This document shows positions 36,119 to 48,614 of a DNA stretch of 64,000 nucleotides, piece by piece. The DNA is from Triglochin maritima (Eukaryota > Streptophyta > Magnoliopsida > Alismatales > Juncaginaceae). A program made the translations under genes and the position numbers. The stretch lies in assembly GCA_963682175.1 (NCBI GenBank), contig OY821793.1:25131493-25195492 (forward strand). The letters run 5' to 3'. Positions within the stretch are counted from its first letter, which is position 1. Each line of letters starts with the position of its first letter. The notes beneath the pieces are model-generated. The model was not told where the DNA came from. It did no database searches and saw only the letters and a list, made by a program, of their open reading frames with translations.

Positions 36119-36703
36119 TGTCAGAAAGTATGGTTGGGCAAGTAATGCTTCCTGAAGTATAATAAACTTTACAACCTTTAAGATATCTATACATAGTGAT
36201 GTATAATATATATTATTACCGGATAAAAAAATATAAATTAAGTGATAAAAAACTTGGGCCGTTTCTCTGTTTTTCTGAGGGATTAATTTTTACCAATAAT
36301 CTTCGTTTTCCATCTAAAATGGAATCGAACTTTTTACAAATCGAGCTTCGAGCTCGAACCCGCATTTACAATCCGACCTTTACTTAATACCTGAACCTCT
36401 TTGGTTGGTCAGAACGCATAATTAATACCTGAAGATGAATAGAATATTTTAATGTAAATAAATAATTTATTTATTATCTTTTTAATTTTTTTATTATTTT
36501 GAGTATTTCTAATTTTAAAATTTCTAATATTAGAAATATTGATCGAATATTAACGAATGCAAAAAAAAAAAACTCAAAACTCTCCAACCCAACACACCCT
36601 CTCCCGCCCGCAAACGTCTCCCCTCCGTCCATCCCTTCCCTTCCCCACCTTTCCACCCACAAATCCCCCAACCAAACCTTAATCCCTCTCCTCCCACCCA
36701 ACC
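36119..36703. other. CSLD upstream sequence
   Basis: AT-rich to about 36555, then a C-rich, TCTCCC-type leader just before the CSLD start codon. I see no convincing TATA box. No other gene is apparent. Confidence 0.4.
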
Positions 36704-39700
36704 ATGTCCGCTCCACCCTCCAAGCCCGCCCCGGGACGTCCCCCAGCGGTGAAGTTCGCCCGGCGCACCTCCAGCGGCCGCATCGTCTCCCTCTCCCGAG
36801 ATGACGACATTGACCTCGGCCTCTCCGGCGAGTTCGTCCCGACCTCCGACCCCACCCACCCCGCCAACGACTACATCAACTACACCGTCCTCATGCCCCC
36901 CACTCCCGACAACCAGCCCTCCGACAACACCGTCCCCAAGAAGCCAGACGACGGCGGGAAGAAGGTCGACCGGAGCATTTCGGTCATGAAGACGAATAAA
37001 TCTATGCTGCTGAGGAGTCAGACTGGGGATTTCGATCATAATCGGTTTCTGTTTGAGACGAGGGGCACGTATGGGATCGGGAATGCGTTCTGGCAGCCGG
37101 AGGGCGGCGGGGATGGGTATGGGTATGACGACGGCGTTTCGATGCAGGATTTCATGGATAAGCCCTGGAAGCCGTTGACGAGGAAGGTCAGGATCCCCGC
37201 CGGCGTACTTAGTCCCTACAGGTATAACCGACATGCAATTTGTGGAATTTCTTTTCTCCTTAATTTTTCTGGAACCACCATGAGGAAATATGTGTTTATC
37301 GAAACACCTTTCTAGCTAAGAAAAATTAAGGCGAGTTATCGTGTGTATTTTACGTTGCTACGGGTGCTTTGAAGATGACTTTAATTCTGAAACGACGCTA
37401 TATATACACCTTTCTAGCTAAGAAAAATTAAGGCGAGTTATCGTGTGTACTCACATTCGTTTGAGCTAATTGCAACTCGATGTGATGTGAATATTTGCAT
37501 GTGATTAACGTAGTTATTATGATGTACGAATAAATGAACTAGGAAAGAGTAAGATGCGATTTTTGTTGTGTAATTTGTTGTCGAGATGTGCGATTCTTTT
37601 AATTTATAGACCAAAATGAATGGTTTGTGTATTTTATAAGATAATTATTTGCAAATAATTGTATAAGAAGGTCCATGTTACGGGCCTAGCAACACATGAT
37701 GTTTTGAAAGCAACATTAACATTTGACGTTGGTCGATTAGCACAAAATGTAATCATCTTTCATTTATGGTTAGGTGGCTAGCAAACAAACATGGAATTCC
37801 TTTAAATTATGCTTATCAGTTTACATTATTTTTAAACATGAAAACAACATTTTATCTACTTTAGTTCCCTACTATATTTTAAATCTTAACATCCCAAACA
37901 TGAAAACGACGTCAGTTGTCCGGCAAAGTTAGAGTACATACCCTGGCTAGGAATAAATGAGGGTCCTTTCATAAGGACTTTCCCGCAAAAGAGAAAAAAA
38001 AGAGTTCTAACAAACCCATGCATGGCGTTCTGATCAGGCTCCTTGTGCTCCTCCGGCTTGTAGCGCTGGCCTTTTTTCTAACATGGCGAGTCCGGAATCC
38101 GAACCCGGACGCAGTCTGGCTATGGGGGATGTCGATCGTGTGCGAGATATGGTTCGCCTTCTCGTGGATCCTCGACCAGCTCCCCAAGCTCAACCCCATC
38201 AACCGCGCCTCCGACCTCGCCGCCCTCCGGGACAAGTTCGAGAGCCCCTCCCCCTCCAACCCTCACGGCCGCTCCGACCTCCCCGGCATGGACATCTTCA
38301 TCTCCACCGCTGACCCTGAGAAGGAGCCTCCTCTCGTCACCGCCAATACCATTTTGTCCATTCTCGCCACCGAGTACCCCGTCGAGAAGCTCTCCGTTTA
38401 TATATCGGACGATGGCGCGGCGTTGTTGACCTTCGAAGCCATGGCTGAGGCTTGTGCTTTTGCCGAGGTAAATATGTGGAAATTATTATTTCGATTCTAT
38501 ATAACCCAAACATATAAGGGTAGCTCTGAACATTTTTAGCGTTAGGGATGGAGTTAGAAAGTTTTTTTTCACGTGGGGGCTAAAAAAGGAATAACACCTA
38601 TAAATTTTTTGTCTTGGTGGCCGGGCTTTGGTTGTTTTTAATGGGTTGAAAATGTCTTTTAGGTGTTTAGGTTATTGTAATTTTTAAATCCACGGGGCTT
38701 TTATGTGTTATGTTTTTGCAAATTTTAAATTCATGGGAGCTTGTCAATGGTATAAGTGCAAAATATGCAAACTTTAGAGTAATATTGCAAAGAAGAGACA
38801 AATGGTAGTGGGATTTAAGCTCTCACCAGCTCTTTGATAATAATAATAAAGTATTTTTCACGTTGAGTACTCAAACTTTTAAACCATTTTCGGGTTGAAC
38901 TCTTGGGTGTCTTCTCTTTCTAATATTGTCGTTATGATTCCAGAGGAAGTATTGATATAAGTCAAAATTAAGGTTGACAAAATGATACAATTAAAGTTAG
39001 TTTTAGCAAACTGCTATTTATTAGTGATATATTGAAGTATTTGGCAAATGTTTATGAAATTACCTAAAAATAACTATTTGCGCAGAAACTACACAAAACA
39101 CAAGTAGTGTGGTCAATTAAATGTTAGTTTACCGTTTCAGAATATTTCCACCTACACAAAAATATTTCAAAATAAATAACAAACTAATCCACTTTTGAAT
39201 TCCATAACGTAATAGGTATGGGTGCCATTCTGCCGGAAGCACAACATCGAGCCCAGGAACCCTGACAGCTACTTCTCAATCAAGGGCGACCCGACCAAGA
39301 ACAAGAAGAGGCCGGACTTCGTGAAGGACCGGAGGTGGATCAAGAGGGAGTACGACGAGTTCAAGGTGAGGATCAACGGCCTACCGGACATGATCAAGAA
39401 GAGGTCCGCGGCGATGAACGCCAGGGAGGAGAAGAACCTCGCGAGGGAGAACGGCGACGATATGCCATATCAGAAGGCCACGTGGATGGCCGACGAGACG
39501 CATTGGCCGGGGACGTGGTATGATAAATGTGCAGACCACTCCAAGGGAGACCATGCTGGCATCCTGCAGGTTATTACAACTTTCTTTGCCGCGCAATACG
39601 TTGGTTAATTTGGTGGAGTCTTCGTATGCATCCTCTATTTTAATGGTATTAAAAAATACCTTAAAACTGACATTTAATGACATTCTACCTCTCAAACATT

Positions 39701-42614
39701 CTACGTTCATTTTATTTATATGTTCTTATATATTCTCGATTTGACATGACATGCTAACATATTGTCATCATGCTTCGTGTTTAGCTACGTCTAAATGTGT
39801 ACGAGTCTGTATCATCGTATGATAATAAACATTTTTAATACAAATTAAACTACTTAAGCACTAAATTCACATTATTGATATATATATCAGTGTGTTGTGG
39901 GGAAAAAAAAGGATAAGTAATACATTCGACGATAACAAAACAAAGGCTATAAATGAATGGTTCAAAACGAAGGCTACTGATGAAAGATTATAAAATGCAC
40001 GAGCTCATTGCCCGTTTGCATGTAGGTGATGATAAAAGTTCCTCACCACGACCACATCTACGGCACGTCGGAGGACCACAAGTTCATAGACATGACAGAC
40101 ATTGACCTCCGGCTCCCTCTGTTCGTTTACGTCTCCCGCGAGAAGCGTCCCGGTTTCGATCACAACAAGAAGGCAGGCGCCATGAACGCCCTCGTCCGCA
40201 CCTCCGCCATCCTCTCCAACGGACCATTCATCCTAAATTTCGATTGCGACCACTACATCTACAACTCCCTTGCCATCCGCGAGGGTATGTGCTACATGAT
40301 GGACCGTGGTGGCGACCGCATCTGCTACATCCAATTCCCCCAACGTTTCGAGGGCATCGATCCTTCCGACCGCTATGCCAACCACAATACCGTCTTCTTC
40401 GACGGCAATATGCGTGCTCTTGATGGTCTGCAGGTATACTATATATACTAGTGCTTGCATAGTATATATAGTATTTTTATTTAGTTTATTTATCAGTTAT
40501 TTGGAGGGTCAACTCATTTTAATATAACGAAAAATTTGAACTTGAGTTATCCATGCATCCCATGTGGATGATTGGCTCGTGTAATTAATCATATGATTTT
40601 TTACATCCATTTTCTCTAATTTATGGTATTACCTTTAAGACATTTATACCGGGTGTATTTGCAACGATGGAATCAAATGGGAGAGCACGTGAAAGTGACA
40701 AACACTTTAAATTTCAAAAATATTGATCTTGTAAATATCCATCACCAAACAAATATAGAGAATGTATAAGCTTTTCAATTATGTAAAGCTCTTATTCTTA
40801 ATTTCTCGTTTGATTAATTAACAGGGACCCATGTACGTGGGCACAGGTTGCTTGTTCCGTAGATACGCTCTGTACGGCTTCAACCCCCCACGTGCGAACG
40901 AGTACACGGGGCTGTACGGCCAGTACAAGACGCCGGCGCCACAGGTGAAGCCGGTGGAGGTCGGCGAAGACCCGGAGCTGAGGCCGTTGACCGTGCTGCC
41001 GGAGCTCGACTTGCCGAGGAAGTTCGGCAACTCGGCCATGTTCGTCGACTCTATACCGGTGGCGGAGTTCCAGGGGAGACCGCTTGCCGACCACCCTTCG
41101 ATAAAGAACGGAAGGCCGCCTGGTGCTTTGCTCGTGCCTCGACAGCCTCTTGATGCTCCCACTGTTGCTGAGGCCGTCTCTGTTATCTCCTGCTGGTTAG
41201 TTTTTTTTTTTGGTTTATTCTTTCATTTGGAACTAAAAATTAAATTGCTCCTATCTATGTTGCTCAATTTGTTCTCCTTGTTTTGTTTAATTTCAACTAT
41301 AAGTAAGTTATTATTGTCTACAAACAAATTGTATACAGAACTTGGAATTTTTTCAAGTAATTAGACTGTATATTTTAGTTGTACTTATGTAAACCCATGA
41401 ATCAAAGAAGTCTAATCATCTAGATAGTTTGATACAATTACCATGAATCAAAGAGTGCAAATGTACTTCTTTGCTCAAAATGTTGGGTTTGTGTAAACTA
41501 AACCATTATAAACCATCTGAAGGTATGAAAATAATTTTGAATTATTTGGATAGTATTTGTTTGTAAATAAATAGAGAAAAAAGCTTCTTAAAAATTGTCC
41601 TAAAGTTTATTGGAAGAAAAAAAAAAAAACATGACCCTGGCCTGATATATAGTTGGGTCACGCACGTACGCATGCAGGTACGAGGACAAGACGGAGTGGG
41701 GCGCGAGGGTGGGGTGGATCTACGGGTCGGTGACTGAAGACGTCGTCACCGGCTACCGCATGCACAACCGCGGGTGGCGGTCGGTCTACTGCATCACAAA
41801 GCCCGACGCCTTCCGCGGAACTGCCCCAATAAACCTAACGGACCGGCTCCACCAGGTCCTCCGGTGGGCGACCGGCTCGGTCGAGATATTCTTTTCGAAA
41901 AACAATGCCCTCCTCGCCACCAACCGGCTCAAATTCCTCCAACGAGTCGCCTACCTGAACGTCGGCATCTACCCCTTCACCTCCATCTTCCTCATCATGT
42001 ACTGCATGCTCCCCGCCCTCTCCCTCTACTCCGGCCACTTCATCGTGCAGTCCCTCAACGTCACCTTCCTCGTCTACCTCCTCATCATCACCGTCACCCT
42101 CACCCTCCTCGCCCTCTTGGAAGTCAAATGGTCCGGCATCGCCCTCGAGGAGTGGTGGCGTAACGAGCAGTTCTGGCTCATCGGCGGCACCAGTGCCCAC
42201 CTCGCCGCCGTCATTCAGGGCCTCCTGAAGGTCATCGCCGGTATCGAAATCTCCTTCACTCTCACCTCAAAGTCAACTTCCGAAGACGAGGACGATATTT
42301 ACGCTGACCTTTACGTCGTCAAGTGGACAAGTCTCTTCATCCCGCCGTTAGCCATCATTGTTGTTAACCTCGTTGCCGTCGTTGTCGGGTTTTCGAGGAC
42401 CGTGTATAGCGAGATACCGGAGTGGAGCAAGTTGCTCGGCGGCCTTTTCTTTAGCTTCTGGGTGTTGGCTCACATGTACCCGTTTGCAAAGGGGTTGATG
42501 GGGAGGAGAGGGAAGATGCCCACCATTGTGTATGTTTGGGCCGGCCTGCTCGCTATCACCGTCTCCTTGCTTTGGCTTTCCATTAGTCCGCCGGACTCGA
42601 GAAGTGTGAGGTAG
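36704..42614 (+). CDS. CSLD: Cellulose synthase-like D glycosyltransferase lacking the N-terminal RING finger
   Basis: Six exons (36704-37221, 38038-38467, 39216-39569, 40026-40433, 40825-41195, 41678-42614) with GT-AG introns keep phase and give 1005 residues. CSLD proteins are GT2 enzymes that make cellulose-like or mannan glucans at tip-growing and dividing cell surfaces. Catalytic landmarks: DDG (297-299), DCD (507-509), TED (713-715) and QVLRW (753-757). Two membrane helices lie at about 174-217 and several more follow residue 770. Exon 1 has PPTPDNQP, then passes directly to [13 protein letters not shown] and [17 protein letters not shown]. The Cys-rich RING/zinc-binding segment that normally lies between them (roughly 100 residues) is missing, which explains the length of 1005 against about 1100 in the family. 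WKPLTRKV and [12 protein letters not shown] are nearest to the CSLD1/CSLD4 (pollen tube) group. No stops are seen. It is probably expressed, but the regulatory N-terminus is reduced. Confidence 0.93.
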
Positions 42615-43151
42615 AAGTATGATTGTTCGTGCTAAGTAACTACGCTTCTCTTTGTAAGTAAAGGGTGGACTCGGATTTTTGTTTTGTTGGTGTTTTGTGA
42701 CTGAGAAAGGAATTTTGATGTTGTAATTCTTTTTTCTTCGACCTGGTTTGTAGTCGTCTGACTAGGTAAGGAAACCCACATTCATTTATGTATTTAGATG
42801 AATATGATTTATTCCTTTGCTGCGATTTTTTTTGGGGTTGTTTAGAATGATCACATTCTTTGTATGTATGTTGATTTAATTAATCTCAACGTGACGTTTT
42901 GTATAGTTATGAGTTTTTTACCTTTAATTATAGTTATAAGTATGTGTTTTTGCTTAGCCAAACGTAATTAGAAATTTTATCAATTAAACCTCGTAATATT
43001 ACAAATATACTTAATATTCAAAGAAAAAATTAAAAAAAACGAAAGCCTCCCTCTTCCCCCTAAACCGTCTCCCTTTTTCATCCATCCCCCAACTCACCCG
43101 CTCCAAGCCCTCTGTCAAGGCCCTCTCCACCTGCTAGTGGATGTGCGAATA
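42615..43151. other. CSLD 3' region
   Basis: The likely 3'UTR is followed by AT-rich sequence and a short C-rich patch (43040-43135). No separate gene is seen. Confidence 0.4.
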
Positions 43152-45460
43152 CACTAATGCAGAATAGTCTTTACTCGTCGCCCAATAGACGTCGGCTGTT
43201 ATAATAGCCGACGTCTAGTTGGACGAATATAACATAGACGTCAGTCGTTACCAAGGCCGACGTCTATATGGTACTATAGACGTCGGCTATTGGAATATTG
43301 ATTTCATCTGACGTCTATACGCTATATACGTCGACTTATAGACGTCGGGTGTTAGAATCCATGTGAATCCGACGTCTCTAGGGTATAGACGTCGACTTAT
43401 AGACGTCGGCTGTTATAGACGACCGACATCTATACCCCCTGCATATAGACGTCGAGGTATAGACGTCAGATATCTATAATATCCGACGTCTATAGGTCTT
43501 AAAGAAATCGAACAGACACATTTTTTGTCATTCATTTCAGACGAAACCCACCCAAACCCTAGCCGTCCCGCGACCGATCTCCAACCGATCCGCACCGTCA
43601 CCGGCACCGCAGCGAGGTCCCAAGCTCTCCTCCCCGTCTCCGGCCCTCTTCTCCTTCTTCCTCCGTCTTCCTCTTCATCCTAACCAATGTAAGTGTTAAG
43701 TTCGTTTTTGTTGGTTTGTTTTCGGATTTTTCTTGTAGTTACGATTCTTTTCAATGTTAGTAAACTTCTCCTCTCGTTTATTGTTGGTGAATGCAACATT
43801 TCGATTTTTTGGTTTTAATCTTGAATATATTCGTATTTTCGTGATTTACACTTAAGTTTGTTGATATTTTGTATGTTCTTGAAAGAAATGGAGTCTCTTG
43901 CTAGCTTGAACTAGTTAAGCTTTTGATCGAAGTCTTTTGGACTCGTAATTTACTAGAAATTATTAATTTGGTAGTGGATTAATTTACTAGAAATTGTTAA
44001 TTTGGTAGTGGATTAATACTAAATGAGGAATTTTCGTTGATGTTTTATTTGTGTAGGTTACTTTGTAACAATGGTATAACATTGGTACCCTAATTGAAAA
44101 TCTTTGGTTTTTTAATTTTCGCTATGCCTTGCTTGTATGTTATATCCGAGCCTAGCCTTTTATGTTTAAAGTTATAGATTAAAATTTAGTTACATGTTTA
44201 TTTAGTTAAATGTTTATTTATGCTTAAGATATTCTTTTATTTAGAAAGATTTATGTTTAACTCATTAACCCCCTTAAACAACTTGGTCTTTAATAACCCA
44301 AAACAAAAGATTAGACAATATTTGCTAAGTCATTCATCATATAGGATTTGCAGTCATCATATTTATTATTTATTTACGATTTCTGTCGTAGATTGCTGGC
44401 GTAAGGTATGTACTATCATTCACTCATCATTCATTTGAAAGCACGCATTAGTTAGTAAGACTTGCATTATAACAAGAGTGAGGTGAGTGTTTGTTTGGTG
44501 TGTTGTTTGTTAGATTAAGGTATGAAAAACACTTAGGGGGCAGTCACCTATAAGAGATGAGGTGAGGGATTTCATCACCCTTTCCTTAGCCAAACACCAC
44601 TTAATAAAAGAGCCTTAATAAAATCAATTAGACGTTGGCCCCTAGGATTTTCGGACGCATTGAGGAGAGGAAACTGTTTAAGACCGTTATGGCCTGAATG
44701 TCGTTGCCTATCTAGTCTCCCTGAGATTTTAGGAATCTCCGGGTTCTTGATTTCCTACATATTAGTGGTTCTCGATGTTGAAGACCGTTATGGCCTGAAT
44801 GCCGTTGCCTATCTAGTCTCCCTGAGATATTAGGGACCTCCGGGTTCTTGATTTCCTACAGACTAGTGGTCCTCGGTGATACTTGTATTAGTTAACAAGT
44901 GCACTTGTATTACAAACCTACACTTTATGCCTTAATATAATCGCCTTAATTTTAGAATGAATGAATTGCAAGTGTGTTGAATGTCAATTGTGTATGCTTG
45001 TATGTTTGTGCATGTATGGTTGTATGTTTGTGTTTGTGCTTGTATGTACATGTGGATGAAATTGTGAGTATTTGTGAACAAATTTATAGGTGAACGAATT
45101 TGGTGCAGTTGTATGTACACGAATACGATGACTAAAAACAATTTCGTCGGATGCTATTTTTTTTGTCCAGGTTTAGGAATAGACGTCGGTTGTTTTAATT
45201 AGCCGACGTTTATTCCTCTGAAGAAAGGAATAGACGTCTGTTGTAGTATGAATCCGACATATATGCTTTAGGAATAGACGTCGTCTCTTATGGAACTGAC
45301 GTATATGCTTTAGGAATAGACGTCGTCGTTTATTGAACCGACGTCTATACCTAACGAATAGACGTCGGTCTATATAACGACTGACGTCTATTCGTTAAAG
45401 AATAGACGTCGGCTTATATATACATCCGACGTATATTCTTTAGGTATAGACGTCAGTAAC
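43152..45460. mobile_element. Second CACTA-like element with GACGTC subterminal repeats
   Basis: The left end reads CACTAATGCAGAATAG at 43152. About 15 copies of TAGACGTCGG and its reverse complement, often as close inverted pairs, occupy 43190-43495. A second cluster lies at 45175-45450. Clustered subterminal motifs at both ends are typical of CACTA elements. The interior includes a leader-like segment with AAACCCTAGCC (about 43545-43690) followed by a GTAAGT-like donor, possibly a captured gene start. No transposase is present, and I could not find a matching right terminal repeat, so the right end is probably truncated and the border is approximate. Confidence 0.55.
44681..44874. repeat. 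101-bp tandem duplication
   Basis: The sequence starting AGACCGTTATGGCCTGAATG at 44681 recurs at 44782 with a few substitutions. It lies inside the second CACTA-like element. Confidence 0.9.
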
Positions 45461-47716
45461 TGGTCGTTGCTATCGGAGAATGTACAATGGTGCGGAAGGT
45501 AAATTATAATATTTCCCCGCAAGACGGCCAGACCCAGACAAAAAGCTCGTGTTGTAACTCAAAAGCTTTTTGTTGTTGTTGAAGTAACGCAGATTAAACT
45601 GAAAAATCGGTGCTGAGATATTGTGCTAGTATTCTTCTGTTATACGTCTTGACACTTCAAAAATGTTGCATGGTAGGCGTACAAATGGGTGCAATTGTTA
45701 TTAAATCTCTTAACTGCGTAGTGTGTTCATTGTTAGACACGAGAGAAAAATGGGGATCACCAGACCCGGCCACGACATAAAACCACCCTCCACCAGACGC
45801 ACATGGGCCGCCAACCAGCAGTCTCAAACCGCCAATTGGCGGTTCAGAAGTTGCGTCTGGTGGGCTGCTTTGTCCCACATTGTTCTCCGTGTTGAGGGTC
45901 TTCTATTGTCATCACTAGATCCATACTTTGATCTACTCACTTGGTGGACACGAATGAAAGAAGAAAACAAACTACTTAACACTCACAAGCAAAACGAGAT
46001 TTGCACCAAACACTCATCTTTTCTTTCTCTTTCTCACTTGACTTGACTTGTTTTGGCTTCACATGACTTGTTTTTTGCTTGTTTTACAAATGGAGAACTC
46101 TTGTGCTTATATAGGCATTTACAAAGACTCTTCAACTTAACCTAAAACACAAACAAAACATAAACTACATAAAGATGATCATTCAAGATCATTACAACCT
46201 CTACTTAAATTGCATCATAAAATAAGACGAAAATCATAGAAAAAATGAAGAGTATATTTGTCTCTTCCTTTCCTACAACATTTTGTCTTCCTTCTTGTTG
46301 AGTCAACAACTCCTAGATGACTCACCCTACATAGGTAATGTGGCTAGTGACTAGGATGTCACGTAGGATTAAGTTCAATTCTCAATATTCACGAGCGCGG
46401 TCCATTTCGTTGACATGCTTGAACAATGCTACGTGTTATGTAGTCTTGCCAATGTGCTGATAAACCATGCCATTCTCTTTGAGCTGCTCATTTTTCTCGA
46501 GGACAAGATTGACTATTCCCGCAAAACAAATGCAGACTATGCAGTCGTATCATTTTTAATTACCCAACAACACATGTAAAACTACTGGCAAAATAATGGA
46601 AAAGGATAATGAATCTCTCGTAATTGTAAATTGTAATGCTGCAACACATTTTACAAAGAATCATAAGTTGTTATGACGTAAAACATCTGTAATCCAGATT
46701 TGAGGCAATGATAAGAATCTTCCTTGGGATGGAGTCTCTCTCTCTCTCTATGCTCCTCAAATAGAGCACCATCAGATTTTATCACAAGCAATCTGTCATC
46801 CAAAACCATCAACTTTTCATCATCAATAATAAGAAAACCACTAAAAGTTTAGCTTTTTAGCAATCCTCTGAAAGCAACTAGTAATCTTTCACGACAAAAA
46901 GAATAGTTTTTACTGTTGCAAAAAGATACTATCTACATATTCTAGAAACCAACAATTGTTTGGCTGCTGTAGTGGTAGAATCATTGGCAAGATAAGAGGA
47001 TTGTGACACGACCAAATCATTCGTGAAAGTTGTTGGGTTCTTTTCATATCCAAAGCAATAAGAATTTATGAACAAATGTTTATTAACATGAACTTCCCTA
47101 TGTTATATACTTATATGAGATCCTGAATAACTAAAATTCAGTGCGGACTCACCTAACATTTAGCAGGCATAACAACTTGTGATGTTACTAATCTACCGAA
47201 AAAATAAGTAGAAACCTCTTTTTTATTATCAAGATATGTTGTCTGTTCTTCCTTTGCTTCTTATGGAACATTGATTTTACAAAAAGTTCTTTAGCCTAAT
47301 ACATGACAATGGATTTCCCAAATTTACTACTTGAGTTGGATGTCATTATGAAAAATGCATTTTTAAATCAAAAATTTCTAACGGTACTAAGTAACGTAAC
47401 ATTAGTCTCAACAGACAATTTTTCCTGGTGACATTATCACTAATTATTTGGAAACCTGCACGACTCCTATCTGTTCTTTGAATGAACTTAGAATCTTAAT
47501 GTTCCTCATGAACAAGCACGGGCCACTTCATTATTCCCAGAATATGTTACAGATCCCACAAGGGAAACAAGCATAAGTCACTTCATCCTGACACAACAAG
47601 AAGAGAATCCAAATTCACTAAAACACACCACTTCCAACTAGCTTAAGACGCAAAAGGTTCCCCCATAAAATTTTCAAGGAGTTCTACTTTATTGCAGCAT
47701 GAATAGTTTATGGTAA
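45461..47716. other. Intergenic sequence, possible LTR remnant at 45731-46569
   Basis: No gene is supported. On the minus strand 46569 to 45731 begins TGTTGGGTAATT, ends CTCGTGTCTAACA and contains CCTATATAAGCAC (near 46110), which could be an LTR. It lacks a matching target duplication or primer site. The remainder is AT-rich. The bases next to 47717 should hold the ferredoxin 3'UTR. Confidence 0.35.
45790..45863. repeat. Nested palindrome / hairpin
   Basis: Outer arms CCACCAGACGCA (45790-45801) and TGCGTCTGGTGG (45852-45863) are perfectly complementary over 12 bp. Between them lies an 18-bp perfect palindrome, AACCGCCAATTGGCGGTT (45827-45844). Confidence 0.9.
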
Positions 47717-48178
47717 TCAATAAAGCTCCTCTTCCTTGTGCGTATGAATGACGCAATCTGAAGTCGGATAAGACACACAGGTCAGAAGATAACCGTTCTC
47801 AATCATGCCATCGTCTAGGAAAGATCCATCAGATTGATCGACGGTGCCAGATTTCATCAAACCTGCACACGTCGAGCAAGCTCCAGCACGACACGAGTAG
47901 GGCAGCTCCAATCCTGCATTCTCAGCAGAGTCAAGAATGTACGCATCATCAGGGGCTTCAAATTCATTTTCTTCACCATCAGGACCAATGAGCTTCACTT
48001 TGTATGTGGCCATTGCAGTTGCTCGGAAGCTGTTGGATAGCTTCAGGCCAAAAGCCTTTGAGATGTTCTGTCGTGAACCAAACATGCAGGGACCCTTGGA
48101 TAGGAAGGCTGAAGCTGTGGTGCTTCCAGTTGGAGTAGAGGTCTTAAGTGTGAAGGAAGTTGGCACAGTAGAAGTCAT
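47717..48178 (-). CDS. FD3: Plastid [2Fe-2S] ferredoxin, root (non-photosynthetic) type
   Basis: The 153-residue frame starts at ATG 48178, chosen because [14 protein letters not shown] begins a Ser/Thr-rich plastid transit peptide (about residues 1-56) ending near FRATAMA. The mature protein starts at [12 protein letters not shown]. Iron-sulphur ligands are Cys96, Cys101, Cys104 (in [13 protein letters not shown]) and Cys134 (LLTCVSYP). [14 protein letters not shown] and KLIGPDG favour the root/heterotrophic isoform (Arabidopsis FD3-like) over leaf ferredoxins. In that role it accepts electrons from FNR and feeds nitrite reductase, glutamate synthase and sulphite reductase. The coding region is in one exon. 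The 5'UTR has an intron (48188-48420): donor GTGAGC after CTTCGAAG, acceptor TTTGTTTCAG, ten bases before the ATG. A TATA box is at 48508-48517. No damage is seen. Confidence 0.95.
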   Translation of the reverse strand: MTSTVPTSFTLKTSTPTGSTTASAFLSKGPCMFGSRQNISKAFGLKLSNSFRATAMATYKVKLIGPDGEENEFEAPDDAYILDSAENAGLELPYSCRAGACSTCAGLMKSGTVDQSDGSFLDDGMIENGYLLTCVSYPTSDCVIHTHKEEELY

Positions 48179-48187
48179 TTTTGATAT

Positions 48188-48420
48188 CTGAAACAAAAAA
48201 ACAGAATTGAGAAGAAGAAAAATCTCCATCCTTTTGGCGAATTTAAGGGACTAATAACATCCTTAATGAAGTCATTCCTCTATTTTGAACAAACCACGCA
48301 GATCGAAGTTTCTCCATTCAAACATCCAAAAAATCTATCAAAACTTTGGGATCAAAACAAAACCCACAAAACCCTAAGAGATCGAAAGAAAGGGGCAGTT
48401 GGATGCGTCGGAAAGCTCAC
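48188..48420 (-). other. 5'UTR intron of the ferredoxin gene
   Basis: On the minus strand the donor is GAAG|GTGAGC at 48420 and the acceptor is TTTGTTTCAG|AT at 48188, just before the start codon. Leader introns are common in highly expressed plant genes and often raise expression. Assignment rests on splice signals only. Confidence 0.7.
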
Positions 48421-48486
48421 CTTCGAAGGCGATCGGCGGGATTTGTGGAAGATTCAAGATGGAGCCCTAGATCGGAGTCCAAATGG

Positions 48487-48614
48487 GACGGGAGGAAGCG
48501 AGTGGGGTTTATATATTCGTGGCGGAAAGGTCGAAGAAGGACAATACCACAAAACTAAATAAACCTTTAGTTTTCTGCCACGACTATATAAACCCCGATT
48601 CGCTTCCTCCCACC
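48487..48614. repeat. Inverted duplication of the ferredoxin core promoter
   Basis: The minus-strand segment CCACGAATATATAAACCCC plus CGCTTCCTCCC (48487-48525) reappears on the plus strand at 48578-48614 as CCACGACTATATAAACCCC plus CGCTTCCTCCC. The centre also folds: AAAACTAAA (48551-48559) with TTTAGTTTT (48566-48574). The left arm has about 25 extra bases. Each arm keeps a TATA box pointing outward. Confidence 0.85.
48508..48517 (-). promoter_or_regulatory. TATA box of the ferredoxin gene
   Basis: AATATATAAA on the minus strand lies about 90 bp before the end of the 5'UTR exon (48421). This places a transcription start near 48480 and a leader of plausible length. Confidence 0.65.

Noticed and set aside
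45731..46569. Candidate copia-type solo LTR on the minus strand
   Set aside because: TG...CA-like ends and a TATA box are present, but flanks do not match, no primer site follows and no second copy is in the window. It is kept only as a low-confidence remark in the intergenic entry.
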